Positions 15,584 to 23,341 of a DNA stretch of 26,603 nt are shown piece after piece; within the stretch, counting starts at the first letter, position 1, and each line of letters begins with the position of its first letter. The notes under the pieces were generated by a model. That model worked only from the letters and a program-made list of their open reading frames with translations, was not told the DNA's origin and searched no databases. Made by a program: the position numbers and the translations under genes. Source of the stretch: Geobacillus icigianus (GTDB lineage: Bacteria; Bacillota; Bacilli; Bacillales; Anoxybacillaceae); NCBI RefSeq assembly GCF_000750005.1, contig NZ_JPYA01000128.1, positions 1-26,603 on the forward strand, read 5' to 3'.

Positions 15584-15740
15584 TCAACGGCTTAAGGCTC
15601 GTAACATAAACCGCTCGACATCATTCTCCGGTCCGATGAATTCCACATCCGTTCCGATGTCTTGGAAGTGTTTGCGGGCGAAGGCTGTTTCATCTCATTC
15701 ACAACGACTAACCGCCAAGACTGGAATTCGTTGCTCAGTA
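15584..15740 (-). pseudogene. C-terminal remnant of an unidentified gene
   Basis: On the minus strand a coherent protein tail DETAFARKHFQDIGTDVEFI, then GPENDVERFMLRALSR and a stop, runs into a perfect terminator. Immediately upstream, coding-like sequence NEFQSWRLVVVNE is in another frame, so a 1-nt shift separates the two. Nothing recognisable precedes it. I cannot name the family. The strand pattern suits an alpha/beta domain. Confidence 0.4.
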
Positions 15741-15868
15741 TACTCAAATTTCATTAAAAAAATATTGGATCGAAGTATTCGCACTTAAGTGCTGCCCACG
15801 GCTGTGTGCACATGCGGCGAAACGAGCCTCCTCCCCCCCTGCCCCAGAGTGTACTTTTTACTGACCTT

Positions 15869-16405
15869 CTAGCGATCACAAATATATAAAAACAGTTGTC
15901 CCAATTCCCCTTCCTCTAACTTTCGGATTAGGCTGCCCAACTCCCTATAGAATGAAGGATAAATGCTGCTAATGCTTTCTATTTCGTATTGCAACGCTTC
16001 TTCAGATGATGCCGATTGTATCCCCGTTAGTAATTGCCTTTGCTTCTCGACAGGGTACCCTTTTTCGTTCATGAATATTAGTACATTCTTGATTTGTTGA
16101 ATAAATAACGGCGAGCTCTCCGCCCATTCATCGATTCGTTTCCGCCAATCCCCATTTTGTATGCTAGAGTTTTCAGACGAATTCTTTTCAAACAGCTGTT
16201 TTAATGCATAATATAACTCCTTCACTTCCGCTTCTGAAAGGGTAACTCCCTTGCCCATTTTCGCATGTGAGGCATCCCAATCCCGTATATCATATTTCGG
16301 AGGATATCCGTTCCAGCTCACAAGATTTAGTTCCTTATTCCATCCTTTGGGCGAACTAGACAACGTCGCAATTCGTTTTTTGATTTCAAACTGAATCGTT
16401 GCCAA
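15869..16405 (-). CDS. PC4/YdbC-type ssDNA-binding protein with C-terminal extension
   Basis: This is a 178-aa protein and the fourth gene of the cassette. Residues 1-70 match the bacterial PC4/YdbC fold, a dimeric single-strand DNA binder: FEIKKRIATLSSSPKGWNKE, LNLVSWNGYPPKYDIRDW and KMGKGVTLSEAE are characteristic. YdbC proteins are about 70-75 aa, so the 100 or so extra residues (helical, from GDWRKRIDEW to LGQLFLYICDR) are an addition I do not recognise. The TTG at 16405 was chosen because MATIQFEI is the canonical N-terminus and AAGGGAGTGG lies upstream; the frame is open to 16456. It starts 13 nt after the second helicase ends. Its inferred role is to coat or load the single strand produced by the helicases. 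Confidence 0.85.
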   Translation of the reverse strand: MATIQFEIKKRIATLSSSPKGWNKELNLVSWNGYPPKYDIRDWDASHAKMGKGVTLSEAEVKELYYALKQLFEKNSSENSSIQNGDWRKRIDEWAESSPLFIQQIKNVLIFMNEKGYPVEKQRQLLTGIQSASSEEALQYEIESISSIYPSFYRELGSLIRKLEEGELGQLFLYICDR

Positions 16406-16418
16406 ACAAACCACTCCC

Positions 16419-18098
16419 TTACTTGGAATATATACTTGAATCAAAGCCAAAGGCATCGTAATCTTCTTTATAGAAATTTCTTACAAAAGGACAAATACTT
16501 CTAAAGTTGCGGCCAGTATACATCAACTGCACTTCTTTTTTTGCACGAGTGATTGCGACATAAAGAACTTTCTTTTCATCATTGAGTATAGCTTCAAAAT
16601 CTGCCTTGTAGCCGTCACTATTTTTATTGTCACCGGCTCGTTTATCCAACTCTTCAATCCTCTTTTTATTCGGATAATGATCACGGTCAAAATGAATCAA
16701 AAATACATAATCAAACTCAAGTCCTTTGACACTATATGCATCTGTAAACAAAATCGGCTTTTTTTGTTTGTTCAAGTCAAATCTTCTTCCATATTGGGAT
16801 GAGGTGATGACATCAAAGTGTTTCTTTAATTCCATAAGAACCGAACATTGACTAATCGCATATGTATCTCCATCATGGCGGTGGATAACAGCAATTGTCG
16901 CATCCGGATCGTTTTTCTGAATCACTTTTACTTGGTTCACTAGATGACAACTCAGTTCTTTCGAGCTCGGGAAAAAGTAAATCGACGGTTTTTTTCCTTC
17001 CCTCACAAAACGTTGATCATCCAAACGGTCGTTTTCTGCATCAATGAACTCCAAACTGCTCGCCAGTTTCATGATTTGTTTTGTTGATCGGTAGTTTGTT
17101 CGCAAGTTTTTCGTTTTTCTCCCCTCGATGTGCAATCCTAAATCCCGATACGAGAACGGGCTTCGTTTGTAAATACGTTGCTTTGGATCGCCGGAGACAA
17201 CAATTGATTTTTTGGCCAATCCGACCAAGGCCTTTAATTGCATCGCCTGCAAATCCTGAACTTCATCGACAAAAATATAGTCGTACTTCAATGAATCCGG
17301 AATATCGTCAAAATATTTCAGCAGCAACAAAGCATAATCTTCCAAATCTAAATGATCGTGAAACTGTTTTTTTAACATTTTCTCATATTCCTTATACAAA
17401 TAGAAAATCGTTCGGCGCTGCTCTTTGGTTAATCGCGGGATGTTCCCCCTTCCCGCCCGTTCACAATGATAGTACGATTCTTCTGTGACAAAACCGTTCG
17501 CTTTCATCCAAAGAATTTCATCCATTAAAAACGTACCCGCATGGGTTTTATAAAGTTTTTGTTCCAGCGGCAGCTTTTTATATTCTTCGCTTTCCATAAA
17601 CGTATCTACAAGCGCTATCGTACGGCGTGTAATGGCGTCCTCATAGCGCCGCAAGTTTTCAAGGTTGATCCGTAAAAACTCTGCATTGGGAAAACCAATT
17701 TCCCTTAAAATCCTCGCCGCCATATAGTGAAAAGTTTCCATATGCAATGTATGTTTATCTTTGATCTCATGAAACTTGCTTGACTGCTCGATTCGTTTTC
17801 TGGCATCTTCAACAAGCGTCGTATTAAACGAACAATATAAAATGCGCTTCGGTTCATTTTCCTGTTCCATGACTTTTAGTAACTTATAAATTAATGTCAG
17901 ACTTTTACCGGTGCCTGCCGAACCGTTGATCAACATTTGGTCTTCGTCTTGCTGGACAACGGAAATTTGTTCAGGGCTTAGCGTAATATTAGGCAACAGA
18001 CCATGGGCATCGAAGTAATTTTGCCAAGCTCGCGCTGATCGTCTGGCAAAGTCTAGACGTTTCTTACGGAGATCAGCTGTCGTTTGCATCGATGACAT
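16419..18098 (-). CDS. UvrD-like SF1 helicase (cassette gene 3)
   Basis: This is a 559-aa superfamily 1A helicase/ATPase. Motifs in order: Q-like SPEQISVVQ (41-49), Walker A NGSAGTGKS (58-66), Walker B VDEVQDLQ (277-284), motif III GDPKQRIYKR (303-312), NYRST (335-339), motif V AYSVKGLEFDYVF, and motif VI VLYVAITRAKKEVQL near residue 515. It is shorter than UvrD/PcrA (about 720), with reduced 1B/2B insertions. No nuclease domain is fused. The ATG at 18098 is preceded by AAGGACGGTGA and overlaps the end of the AddB-like gene by 26 nt; a longer frame to 18188 is unlikely. It probably works with the neighbouring proteins on DNA ends or unwound DNA. Confidence 0.88.
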   Translation of the reverse strand: MSSMQTTADLRKKRLDFARRSARAWQNYFDAHGLLPNITLSPEQISVVQQDEDQMLINGSAGTGKSLTLIYKLLKVMEQENEPKRILYCSFNTTLVEDARKRIEQSSKFHEIKDKHTLHMETFHYMAARILREIGFPNAEFLRINLENLRRYEDAITRRTIALVDTFMESEEYKKLPLEQKLYKTHAGTFLMDEILWMKANGFVTEESYYHCERAGRGNIPRLTKEQRRTIFYLYKEYEKMLKKQFHDHLDLEDYALLLLKYFDDIPDSLKYDYIFVDEVQDLQAMQLKALVGLAKKSIVVSGDPKQRIYKRSPFSYRDLGLHIEGRKTKNLRTNYRSTKQIMKLASSLEFIDAENDRLDDQRFVREGKKPSIYFFPSSKELSCHLVNQVKVIQKNDPDATIAVIHRHDGDTYAISQCSVLMELKKHFDVITSSQYGRRFDLNKQKKPILFTDAYSVKGLEFDYVFLIHFDRDHYPNKKRIEELDKRAGDNKNSDGYKADFEAILNDEKKVLYVAITRAKKEVQLMYTGRNFRSICPFVRNFYKEDYDAFGFDSSIYSK

Positions 18099-20604
18099 AT
18101 TCACCGTCCTTACAAACATGCAGGAATGGACACATGCGGCAATGTTGTCCACTTCTTGCTTCGATTTCCTTTGTTTGAACACTTGCAAGAAATTCTTTTA
18201 TATGCTCGTCAATTCGGAAGGTGTCATGGTCATATTGATATTTCGCTTTCCAATTTTTTGTGACCATATATTTGCTTCCTAAACGTTGAAGCCGCTTCAT
18301 TGCCTTTGGATAATAAATATTTTGATATGATTTATACGTTCTTAGGCTGGAGCGATAGGTTGTATCCAACAAGTTCTGCTTGTGCGCGTTTGTCCATTGC
18401 GGAAATAAAGGGAATATGGTCTCCCGCACCAGCGCTTCTCCATCCCCTTGTTCAGCAAGAAGTTTGCCGATGATCGCAAAAGCTTGTTGTTGGTGAAAAT
18501 CGTTTTCGTAAATCGGATGATGTTCAACAAACGCATTGAAAAAGAATTTTCGCTGACAAAAATCGCTGTCCAGCCATAGTAAATCAGGTATAGCCTGTAA
18601 CGGTTCTTTCGTTATCTCTTCTTGGACAACAGTCTCTTCTTTCCATTTCCACTCATCAGGTTGCTCCTCTGCAACTTCTTCCGTTTGCTCATACAATTCC
18701 TGTAAGATAGTGAAATAAATGCTTGGTCCATCATGATCGTACAAATCTTTAATATAGCTAAAAGTAATTTGTCCCTTGCTATATGCTAGAAGATGATAAA
18801 TGGAATATAGCGCAGTATTTCTCGTAACATTTCGTGAGTAATAATCGACTATAAGTGCATTTATTCGCATGATTCGATTCTCAGCAACAAATGAACGGCG
18901 AATGCATTCTTTCAACCAACTATATGTCAACAAGTGAGGCATTTCAGACTGTTTCCAAGGAAACGTTTGCAACGATAAGCCTGTTACGTGCATGTTATGT
19001 GCAATCAACGTTTTTCCAACCAACTGGTCAATGTTTACAATTTGTGGACTGCCTTGATCATCGTCTTCCTCATCTTCCTCTGTACCTAAGTGCAATGTAA
19101 TAAATTGGTACAACTCTTCCATCGTAAACTCCCAGTCAGCAGGAATAGAAACGGAAAATAACTTTTCCATCTTTTGTTTAGCACTAGGTTCCCACTGGCC
19201 GCTCACAGCCACATAGATGTCGTTCAGTTCTTTAATATACACCCTGACATTTCTCTTTTCCCTTTCCCCCAATAGCAGACGGTTCACTTTTCGAGCCAAA
19301 TCTTTTGTGCATTCAATCAACTGCTTGACAGTGATTTCGTATCGAGACTGATGCACATATGGAAAACAGCGAAACGGGTTGCTTAAATAGCGCTTCAGTC
19401 GGTGGCTCCCCGCCTGTTCCTTCGCAGTTTCATCAAATACGCGGCTGACTTCTTGAAGATCAACAAGCGCTTGCAGGCGTTCCATGATATCTCGAAAACT
19501 TTTCACGCCGTCCATATAACTGCGCAAATCAATCAGCAACGTCAATGCTTGCGTGCCGTTTACATGTCCAAACTGCACCCACCCTGACGTCATCATGTTG
19601 ACGTAATCGTCATAAGTTAAGACAATGCCATCGTTTGTTTTTCTGCAGTTTTGCAAAGACAAGAAAAATTGTCCATAGCGGCTGGCGTAAAAATGATCAT
19701 TTCTAGCGCAATTTGTGTATATGTTTAAATCCTTTTCAAATTTAGCCACCACTTCATGATGGTTTCTTACAATCGGATGTTTTTGCAAATACTCTTTAAA
19801 TTCTGTCGGATGACCAAAAGTGAGAAAACGAACGTGGCGCAATGGATCTTCCTGATCTAGAAAACGATCGCCCAAATAGCGAGCAAATTTCGCGCCTCGG
19901 CGCGGCTGGGAATTCTCGACGCATTCCCAACGGCTATACTCGCTTCCGCTCACCCGCTCATAAATTTCACGCCATGTTTGATAAACATTTAGAGCATTGG
20001 AATTGAATGGAATATAAAATATGACATGCAATCCTATTTGTTGCAATTGATAAAACATCATCATCCGTACAGCATCAATGTAATCGAAATGATGAACACA
20101 TACGGTATGAATGTCAGTATCAATATTCAATGTCTCCGCTATTTTTTTCTTGGTCAGATGTGCTCGTTCTTGCCGATAGCTGACGACGATAGGGTCATGT
20201 CTGAGCTGCTCGAACATGCCAATCAGAAATTTTTGTTCTTCCTTCAGCTGCATGCTCGGAAAGTCAAACAACCGTGTCATCCCCATTTCGATTAAAAAAC
20301 GGAGAGATAAATAAAAATCGCGAACCTTCTTCTCTAAATAGTCCATCGATTCTTCCGAAGCATGTTGATGAATGTATTGGCGTATCATCGACCGCAAATA
20401 GATTTCAGTATGTGGATGATTCCAATTAGGAAACAGCTTCCTTACAAACGAATGATATGCCAGTACTTGGCTTTTCGATGCCCCGGTGACACTTCTCAAA
20501 TACTGTGCCAAAGCAGTACTTTGCGTAAGATGGATTTCGCCTTCGCGGATTCTGAACCGTTCGTAAAAATGTGTTGTGTGCTGGTAGTACTTGACTTCAA
20601 ACAA
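18073..20604 (-). CDS. AddB-like Fe-S protein, nuclease residues not evident (cassette gene 2)
   Basis: This is an 843-aa protein. The C-terminal third has the cysteine layout of AddB/Cas4-type Fe-S nucleases: one Cys before the domain (about C683, DSDFCQRKFFF) and a C-x2-C-x5-C cluster at the end (C822, C825, C831 in HCRMCPFLHVC). The 4Fe-4S staple is therefore probably kept. Between them I see no convincing D...E-x-K triad, so cutting activity is doubtful. The N-terminal 650 residues resemble the inactive helicase-like arm of AddB (for example HLTQSTALAQYLRSVTG) without Walker motifs. An acidic stretch EEDEEDDD lies near residue 500. The start is TTG at 20604 with GGGGAGATG upstream, overlapping gene 1 by 8 nt. 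It is a likely structural partner of gene 1. Confidence 0.8.
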   Translation of the reverse strand: MFEVKYYQHTTHFYERFRIREGEIHLTQSTALAQYLRSVTGASKSQVLAYHSFVRKLFPNWNHPHTEIYLRSMIRQYIHQHASEESMDYLEKKVRDFYLSLRFLIEMGMTRLFDFPSMQLKEEQKFLIGMFEQLRHDPIVVSYRQERAHLTKKKIAETLNIDTDIHTVCVHHFDYIDAVRMMMFYQLQQIGLHVIFYIPFNSNALNVYQTWREIYERVSGSEYSRWECVENSQPRRGAKFARYLGDRFLDQEDPLRHVRFLTFGHPTEFKEYLQKHPIVRNHHEVVAKFEKDLNIYTNCARNDHFYASRYGQFFLSLQNCRKTNDGIVLTYDDYVNMMTSGWVQFGHVNGTQALTLLIDLRSYMDGVKSFRDIMERLQALVDLQEVSRVFDETAKEQAGSHRLKRYLSNPFRCFPYVHQSRYEITVKQLIECTKDLARKVNRLLLGEREKRNVRVYIKELNDIYVAVSGQWEPSAKQKMEKLFSVSIPADWEFTMEELYQFITLHLGTEEDEEDDDQGSPQIVNIDQLVGKTLIAHNMHVTGLSLQTFPWKQSEMPHLLTYSWLKECIRRSFVAENRIMRINALIVDYYSRNVTRNTALYSIYHLLAYSKGQITFSYIKDLYDHDGPSIYFTILQELYEQTEEVAEEQPDEWKWKEETVVQEEITKEPLQAIPDLLWLDSDFCQRKFFFNAFVEHHPIYENDFHQQQAFAIIGKLLAEQGDGEALVRETIFPLFPQWTNAHKQNLLDTTYRSSLRTYKSYQNIYYPKAMKRLQRLGSKYMVTKNWKAKYQYDHDTFRIDEHIKEFLASVQTKEIEARSGQHCRMCPFLHVCKDGEYVIDANDS

Positions 20605-23005
20605 CCAACATCTCCCCGCTTTCTAACAAGTCACTCCAACACTGCGCTTGATATGGATTCATTGGGGAAGAGCTGTTTACATAAACCGCCTTTCGCGCCC
20701 GCGTCAACGCTACGTACAGCAGTCGAGCTTCTTCGCCGATCAATTCTTTCTTTTCTGATCCGGCGTATTCATTGTAATAATTATTTTCAAACTCCATATC
20801 ACCCCAATGAATGCTATATCCGAGTTTCCACTGCGCTCGATCGGAAATTAACATCACATCCGTTTTCCCTTGCTTAATAAACGAATGACGCGTCAAGGGC
20901 ATGAGCACATAGTCAAACTCCAATCCTTTTGCCTTGTGGACGGTCATCACTTTGATCCGGTGATTGACCCCCCTCGTTATTTTCAGCTCATTCTCCGAAG
21001 TATCTGTTGCCATTTTGATTGCTAAAAATTTCTCCAGATCATAGAAAGATGCGTGAAAATCGCCAAATTCCTTTTTGATGAAAAAAATAAGGCGGTCCAA
21101 GTTCATTTTGTATTCCTTCATTTTCGCAATGGCTTCTTTCCGATGCATCTCCACATCTCCATCAGGAAACCGGGACCTCAACTGGTTGTAGTAGCGCAGC
21201 CGAAAGACTTCATGCGGCCGAACTTCATCAATGATGTTTTGCAACACAGCAAGGGCGGATGACGTGTTCCATTGGCATTCCCACCGTTCCATATTGTCAA
21301 ATGTCTGCAATAGATCAAGAATAAAAGACGTTTCCGGCGTATAAGCTGATAACACTTTGGCGATAGTCAGTTCATTCTCTCCGTAAGAGCTTTGGTGAAA
21401 GAGATAACGATCCTTCGGAACATACGGGTGGGTAAACCTCCGGATCAACAGGTAAAATTCCCTTACTGGAAATGAACGGTAAAACGTTCCGGACACAGCT
21501 GCTTCACAAAAGAACCCCATATTCTCAATTTTATCCACCATTTCTAGCACTTCACGATTTGAGCGGACTAAGACGACAACATGTTCACGATACAAACGGC
21601 GAAGCAAAAATTTTAGAGTGGCATCATCTATATCTAACGCAACTAAACCTTCTCCATAGCTTTTCTCTTGTGCCGGAATCAGTTTGTCCGTATCATCAAA
21701 TGGAAACTTTTCAACAGTTTTTGTCCATTTCTGAAATAAAGCATTCAGTTGTGTTAATAATGTTGGTGATGATCGGTAATTCTTTTGCAACGAATACTCT
21801 TTATACAGGTGATTCGCTGTTTCCATGTGTTGTTGTAATTGAAGAAACGCCGTATAGTCCGCCCCCCGGAACCGATAAATGCTTTGCTTCACATCCCCAA
21901 CCACAAACAACTGACAACCATACTTCTCTGCCAACCAACTGATGAATGCTGTCTGTGATTCATCCGTATCCTGGAATTCATCGACAAATAAATAACGGAT
22001 CGGCAAATCGAGTTGATCGGAAGAAAGATTCTTAAGCGACGCTAGACGGCTGATTAAATCACTAATTTGTAACGTTTCCTCCGTCTTTTTCTGTTCATCA
22101 AGCTCCCGAATAACACGTTTCATGACATAATCGGCAAATTCATGAAACCCACAGCTGTCTGTCCCGAAATCAAGCTGCCCAATCGCTTCAACAGAAAGAG
22201 ATTTGTTATGCAACTGCTCGATCATAACGATAAAAGAACGAATGATTTGATAGTGGGGAATATGCCGAAAACGTTCGTATACCTCTGGGCATTCAACCGA
22301 GAACTGGTCAATATACTTTTCGATCAGCCGTCTCCGCTCATGTTTGTAACTCCTTACTTCCATCGACCGCGAAAAACCTAGCGTTTGCCCTTCTGTCACG
22401 AGAAACTCCCTAGCAAACGAGTGAATGGTGCCGATAAACATCCGTCCTGCTTCTTCCATCCACTCTAAATATTTTTTATCCTTCGTCAAATCGTAATAGT
22501 TTTTTATCTTTTCTAACAACTTTGAACGCATATTGGAAGCAGCTTCGTTTGTGAACGTGATCATGACAACTGAACGTAAATCGAGATCCCCTTGCATATG
22601 CTTGAGAAACATGATCCGGTTGATCACCGTCGTCGTTTTTCCCGTCCCTGCTCCTGCCTTCACAATATAATGCCCGCGGCTATAGGCATGTTCGAGTTCA
22701 TACTGTCCTTTATTAAAAGCACTGTTTTGATCAAGATAATCCAATAATTGAGAGTCATTAACTTTGCCATCTTCAATCACTGCCCATACCCGTTCCCATT
22801 CTGGTGCATAGCGAACAATAGAAACTTGGAGCAATTCTTTCTTATGCGCTTCATGCAAAATCGGATCCTCTAATAATTCTTGCGGATCATCAAACGCAAG
22901 CAAATACACCTTGCGGCCGCTTTGGATATATTGCCGAAGTTCGCTTGCTCGTATTTGCCGAATATCAGATGAAAATAGCAGGACAGAATATTTGGCCTCA
23001 TTCAT
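20597..23005 (-). CDS. AddA/RecB-like SF1 helicase (cassette gene 1)
   Basis: This is an 802-aa UvrD/RecB-type helicase. Motifs: Walker A GAGTGKT (118-124), Ia ITFTNEAASNMR, TIHSFAREF (193-201), Walker B FVDEFQDTD (340-348), III GDVKQSIYRFRGAD (370-383), IV NYRSS, V VMTVHKAKGLEFDYV, and VI ARLLYVALTRARKAV near residue 765. It ends soon after motif VI, so the C-terminal nuclease domain of AddA/RecB is absent. About 105 residues precede the helicase core (SVLLFSSDIRQIRASELRQY, then KVYLLAFDDP); these look like a small alpha/beta domain I cannot place. The ATG at 23005 has TAGGAGTG upstream. It is the first gene of the cassette, behind a promoter-proximal dyad. Confidence 0.9.
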   Translation of the reverse strand: MNEAKYSVLLFSSDIRQIRASELRQYIQSGRKVYLLAFDDPQELLEDPILHEAHKKELLQVSIVRYAPEWERVWAVIEDGKVNDSQLLDYLDQNSAFNKGQYELEHAYSRGHYIVKAGAGTGKTTTVINRIMFLKHMQGDLDLRSVVMITFTNEAASNMRSKLLEKIKNYYDLTKDKKYLEWMEEAGRMFIGTIHSFAREFLVTEGQTLGFSRSMEVRSYKHERRRLIEKYIDQFSVECPEVYERFRHIPHYQIIRSFIVMIEQLHNKSLSVEAIGQLDFGTDSCGFHEFADYVMKRVIRELDEQKKTEETLQISDLISRLASLKNLSSDQLDLPIRYLFVDEFQDTDESQTAFISWLAEKYGCQLFVVGDVKQSIYRFRGADYTAFLQLQQHMETANHLYKEYSLQKNYRSSPTLLTQLNALFQKWTKTVEKFPFDDTDKLIPAQEKSYGEGLVALDIDDATLKFLLRRLYREHVVVLVRSNREVLEMVDKIENMGFFCEAAVSGTFYRSFPVREFYLLIRRFTHPYVPKDRYLFHQSSYGENELTIAKVLSAYTPETSFILDLLQTFDNMERWECQWNTSSALAVLQNIIDEVRPHEVFRLRYYNQLRSRFPDGDVEMHRKEAIAKMKEYKMNLDRLIFFIKKEFGDFHASFYDLEKFLAIKMATDTSENELKITRGVNHRIKVMTVHKAKGLEFDYVLMPLTRHSFIKQGKTDVMLISDRAQWKLGYSIHWGDMEFENNYYNEYAGSEKKELIGEEARLLYVALTRARKAVYVNSSSPMNPYQAQCWSDLLESGEMLVV

Positions 23006-23341
23006 TGGTATACACTCCTATAATATTTATATACAGTAACTTACATCCCTATTTTATACTAAAATAGCGGTTTAGTTACAGAATTTATACGCTAGTGCAC
23101 CTGTTCTGAACAATGGCCAGGTGAATCAATCGCCCCTCAGTTCCCCTGACACATAAGAAAACGAGAGGCGACTAAAACAAATAAAAATTTTCCCAACAGA
23201 ACTGGCTTTCAAAAGCTCGATGCTAGAACGAAAAAGGTTGTAAAAAATCGTAATGCTTGCTTATAGTGAAATCTACACCTGTTAGTAGCCGACCGCATAA
23301 CTTTTATGCCCCATTCATCAAATAGACCATTTATTGCATGA
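23006..23341. other. promoter region between hsdR and the helicase cassette
   Basis: This 336-bp interval has no gene. The cassette promoter and dyad lie at 23036-23079. A small palindrome GCATAA-CTT-TTATGC lies near 23295-23309, and a longer interrupted inverted repeat (TCGCCCCTC near 23129, GAGAGGCGA near 23163) lies between. No strong terminator for hsdR was found. Confidence 0.5.
23036..23079 (-). promoter_or_regulatory. nested inverted repeat over the cassette promoter
   Basis: The perfect dyad CTATTTTA-TAC-TAAAATAG (23049-23067) covers a TATAAA-type -10. It is framed almost symmetrically by GTAACT (23036-23041) and AGTTAC (23074-23079). It lies about 45 bp upstream of the first cassette gene and looks like an operator for a dimeric or tetrameric regulator. 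No -35 of good quality is visible, so activation is as possible as repression. No regulator gene is encoded in the cassette. Confidence 0.55.

Larger units (their letters stand above)
15229..15868. other. interval between the middle genes and the helicase cassette
   Basis: It contains a hairpin terminator (15334-15357), a perfect 15-bp hairpin (15542-15576) and the tail of a lost gene (15584-15740). No intact gene is seen. At 15854-15871 the sequence TTTTTACTGACCTTCTAG, which includes the stop codon of the PC4-type gene, is a weak match to the dispersed repeat core. Confidence 0.5.

Noticed and set aside
18073..23005. Reading genes 1 and 2 as the ordinary chromosomal addAB pair
   Set aside because: Gene 1 ends right after helicase motif VI without the AddA nuclease domain, both proteins are shorter than canonical AddA and AddB (about 1,150-1,250 aa), and the operon adds a second helicase and a PC4 protein. 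It should still be checked against the rest of the genome.
16419..23005. Identification as Gabija (OLD nuclease plus UvrD helicase)
   Set aside because: No OLD/TOPRIM ATPase-nuclease is encoded; the non-helicase partner is AddB-like with an Fe-S cluster.
23129..23172. Interrupted inverted repeat TCGCCCCTC / GAGAGGCGA as an hsdR terminator
   Set aside because: The loop is about 25 nt, the stem has a mismatch, and no T-tract follows on the minus strand.
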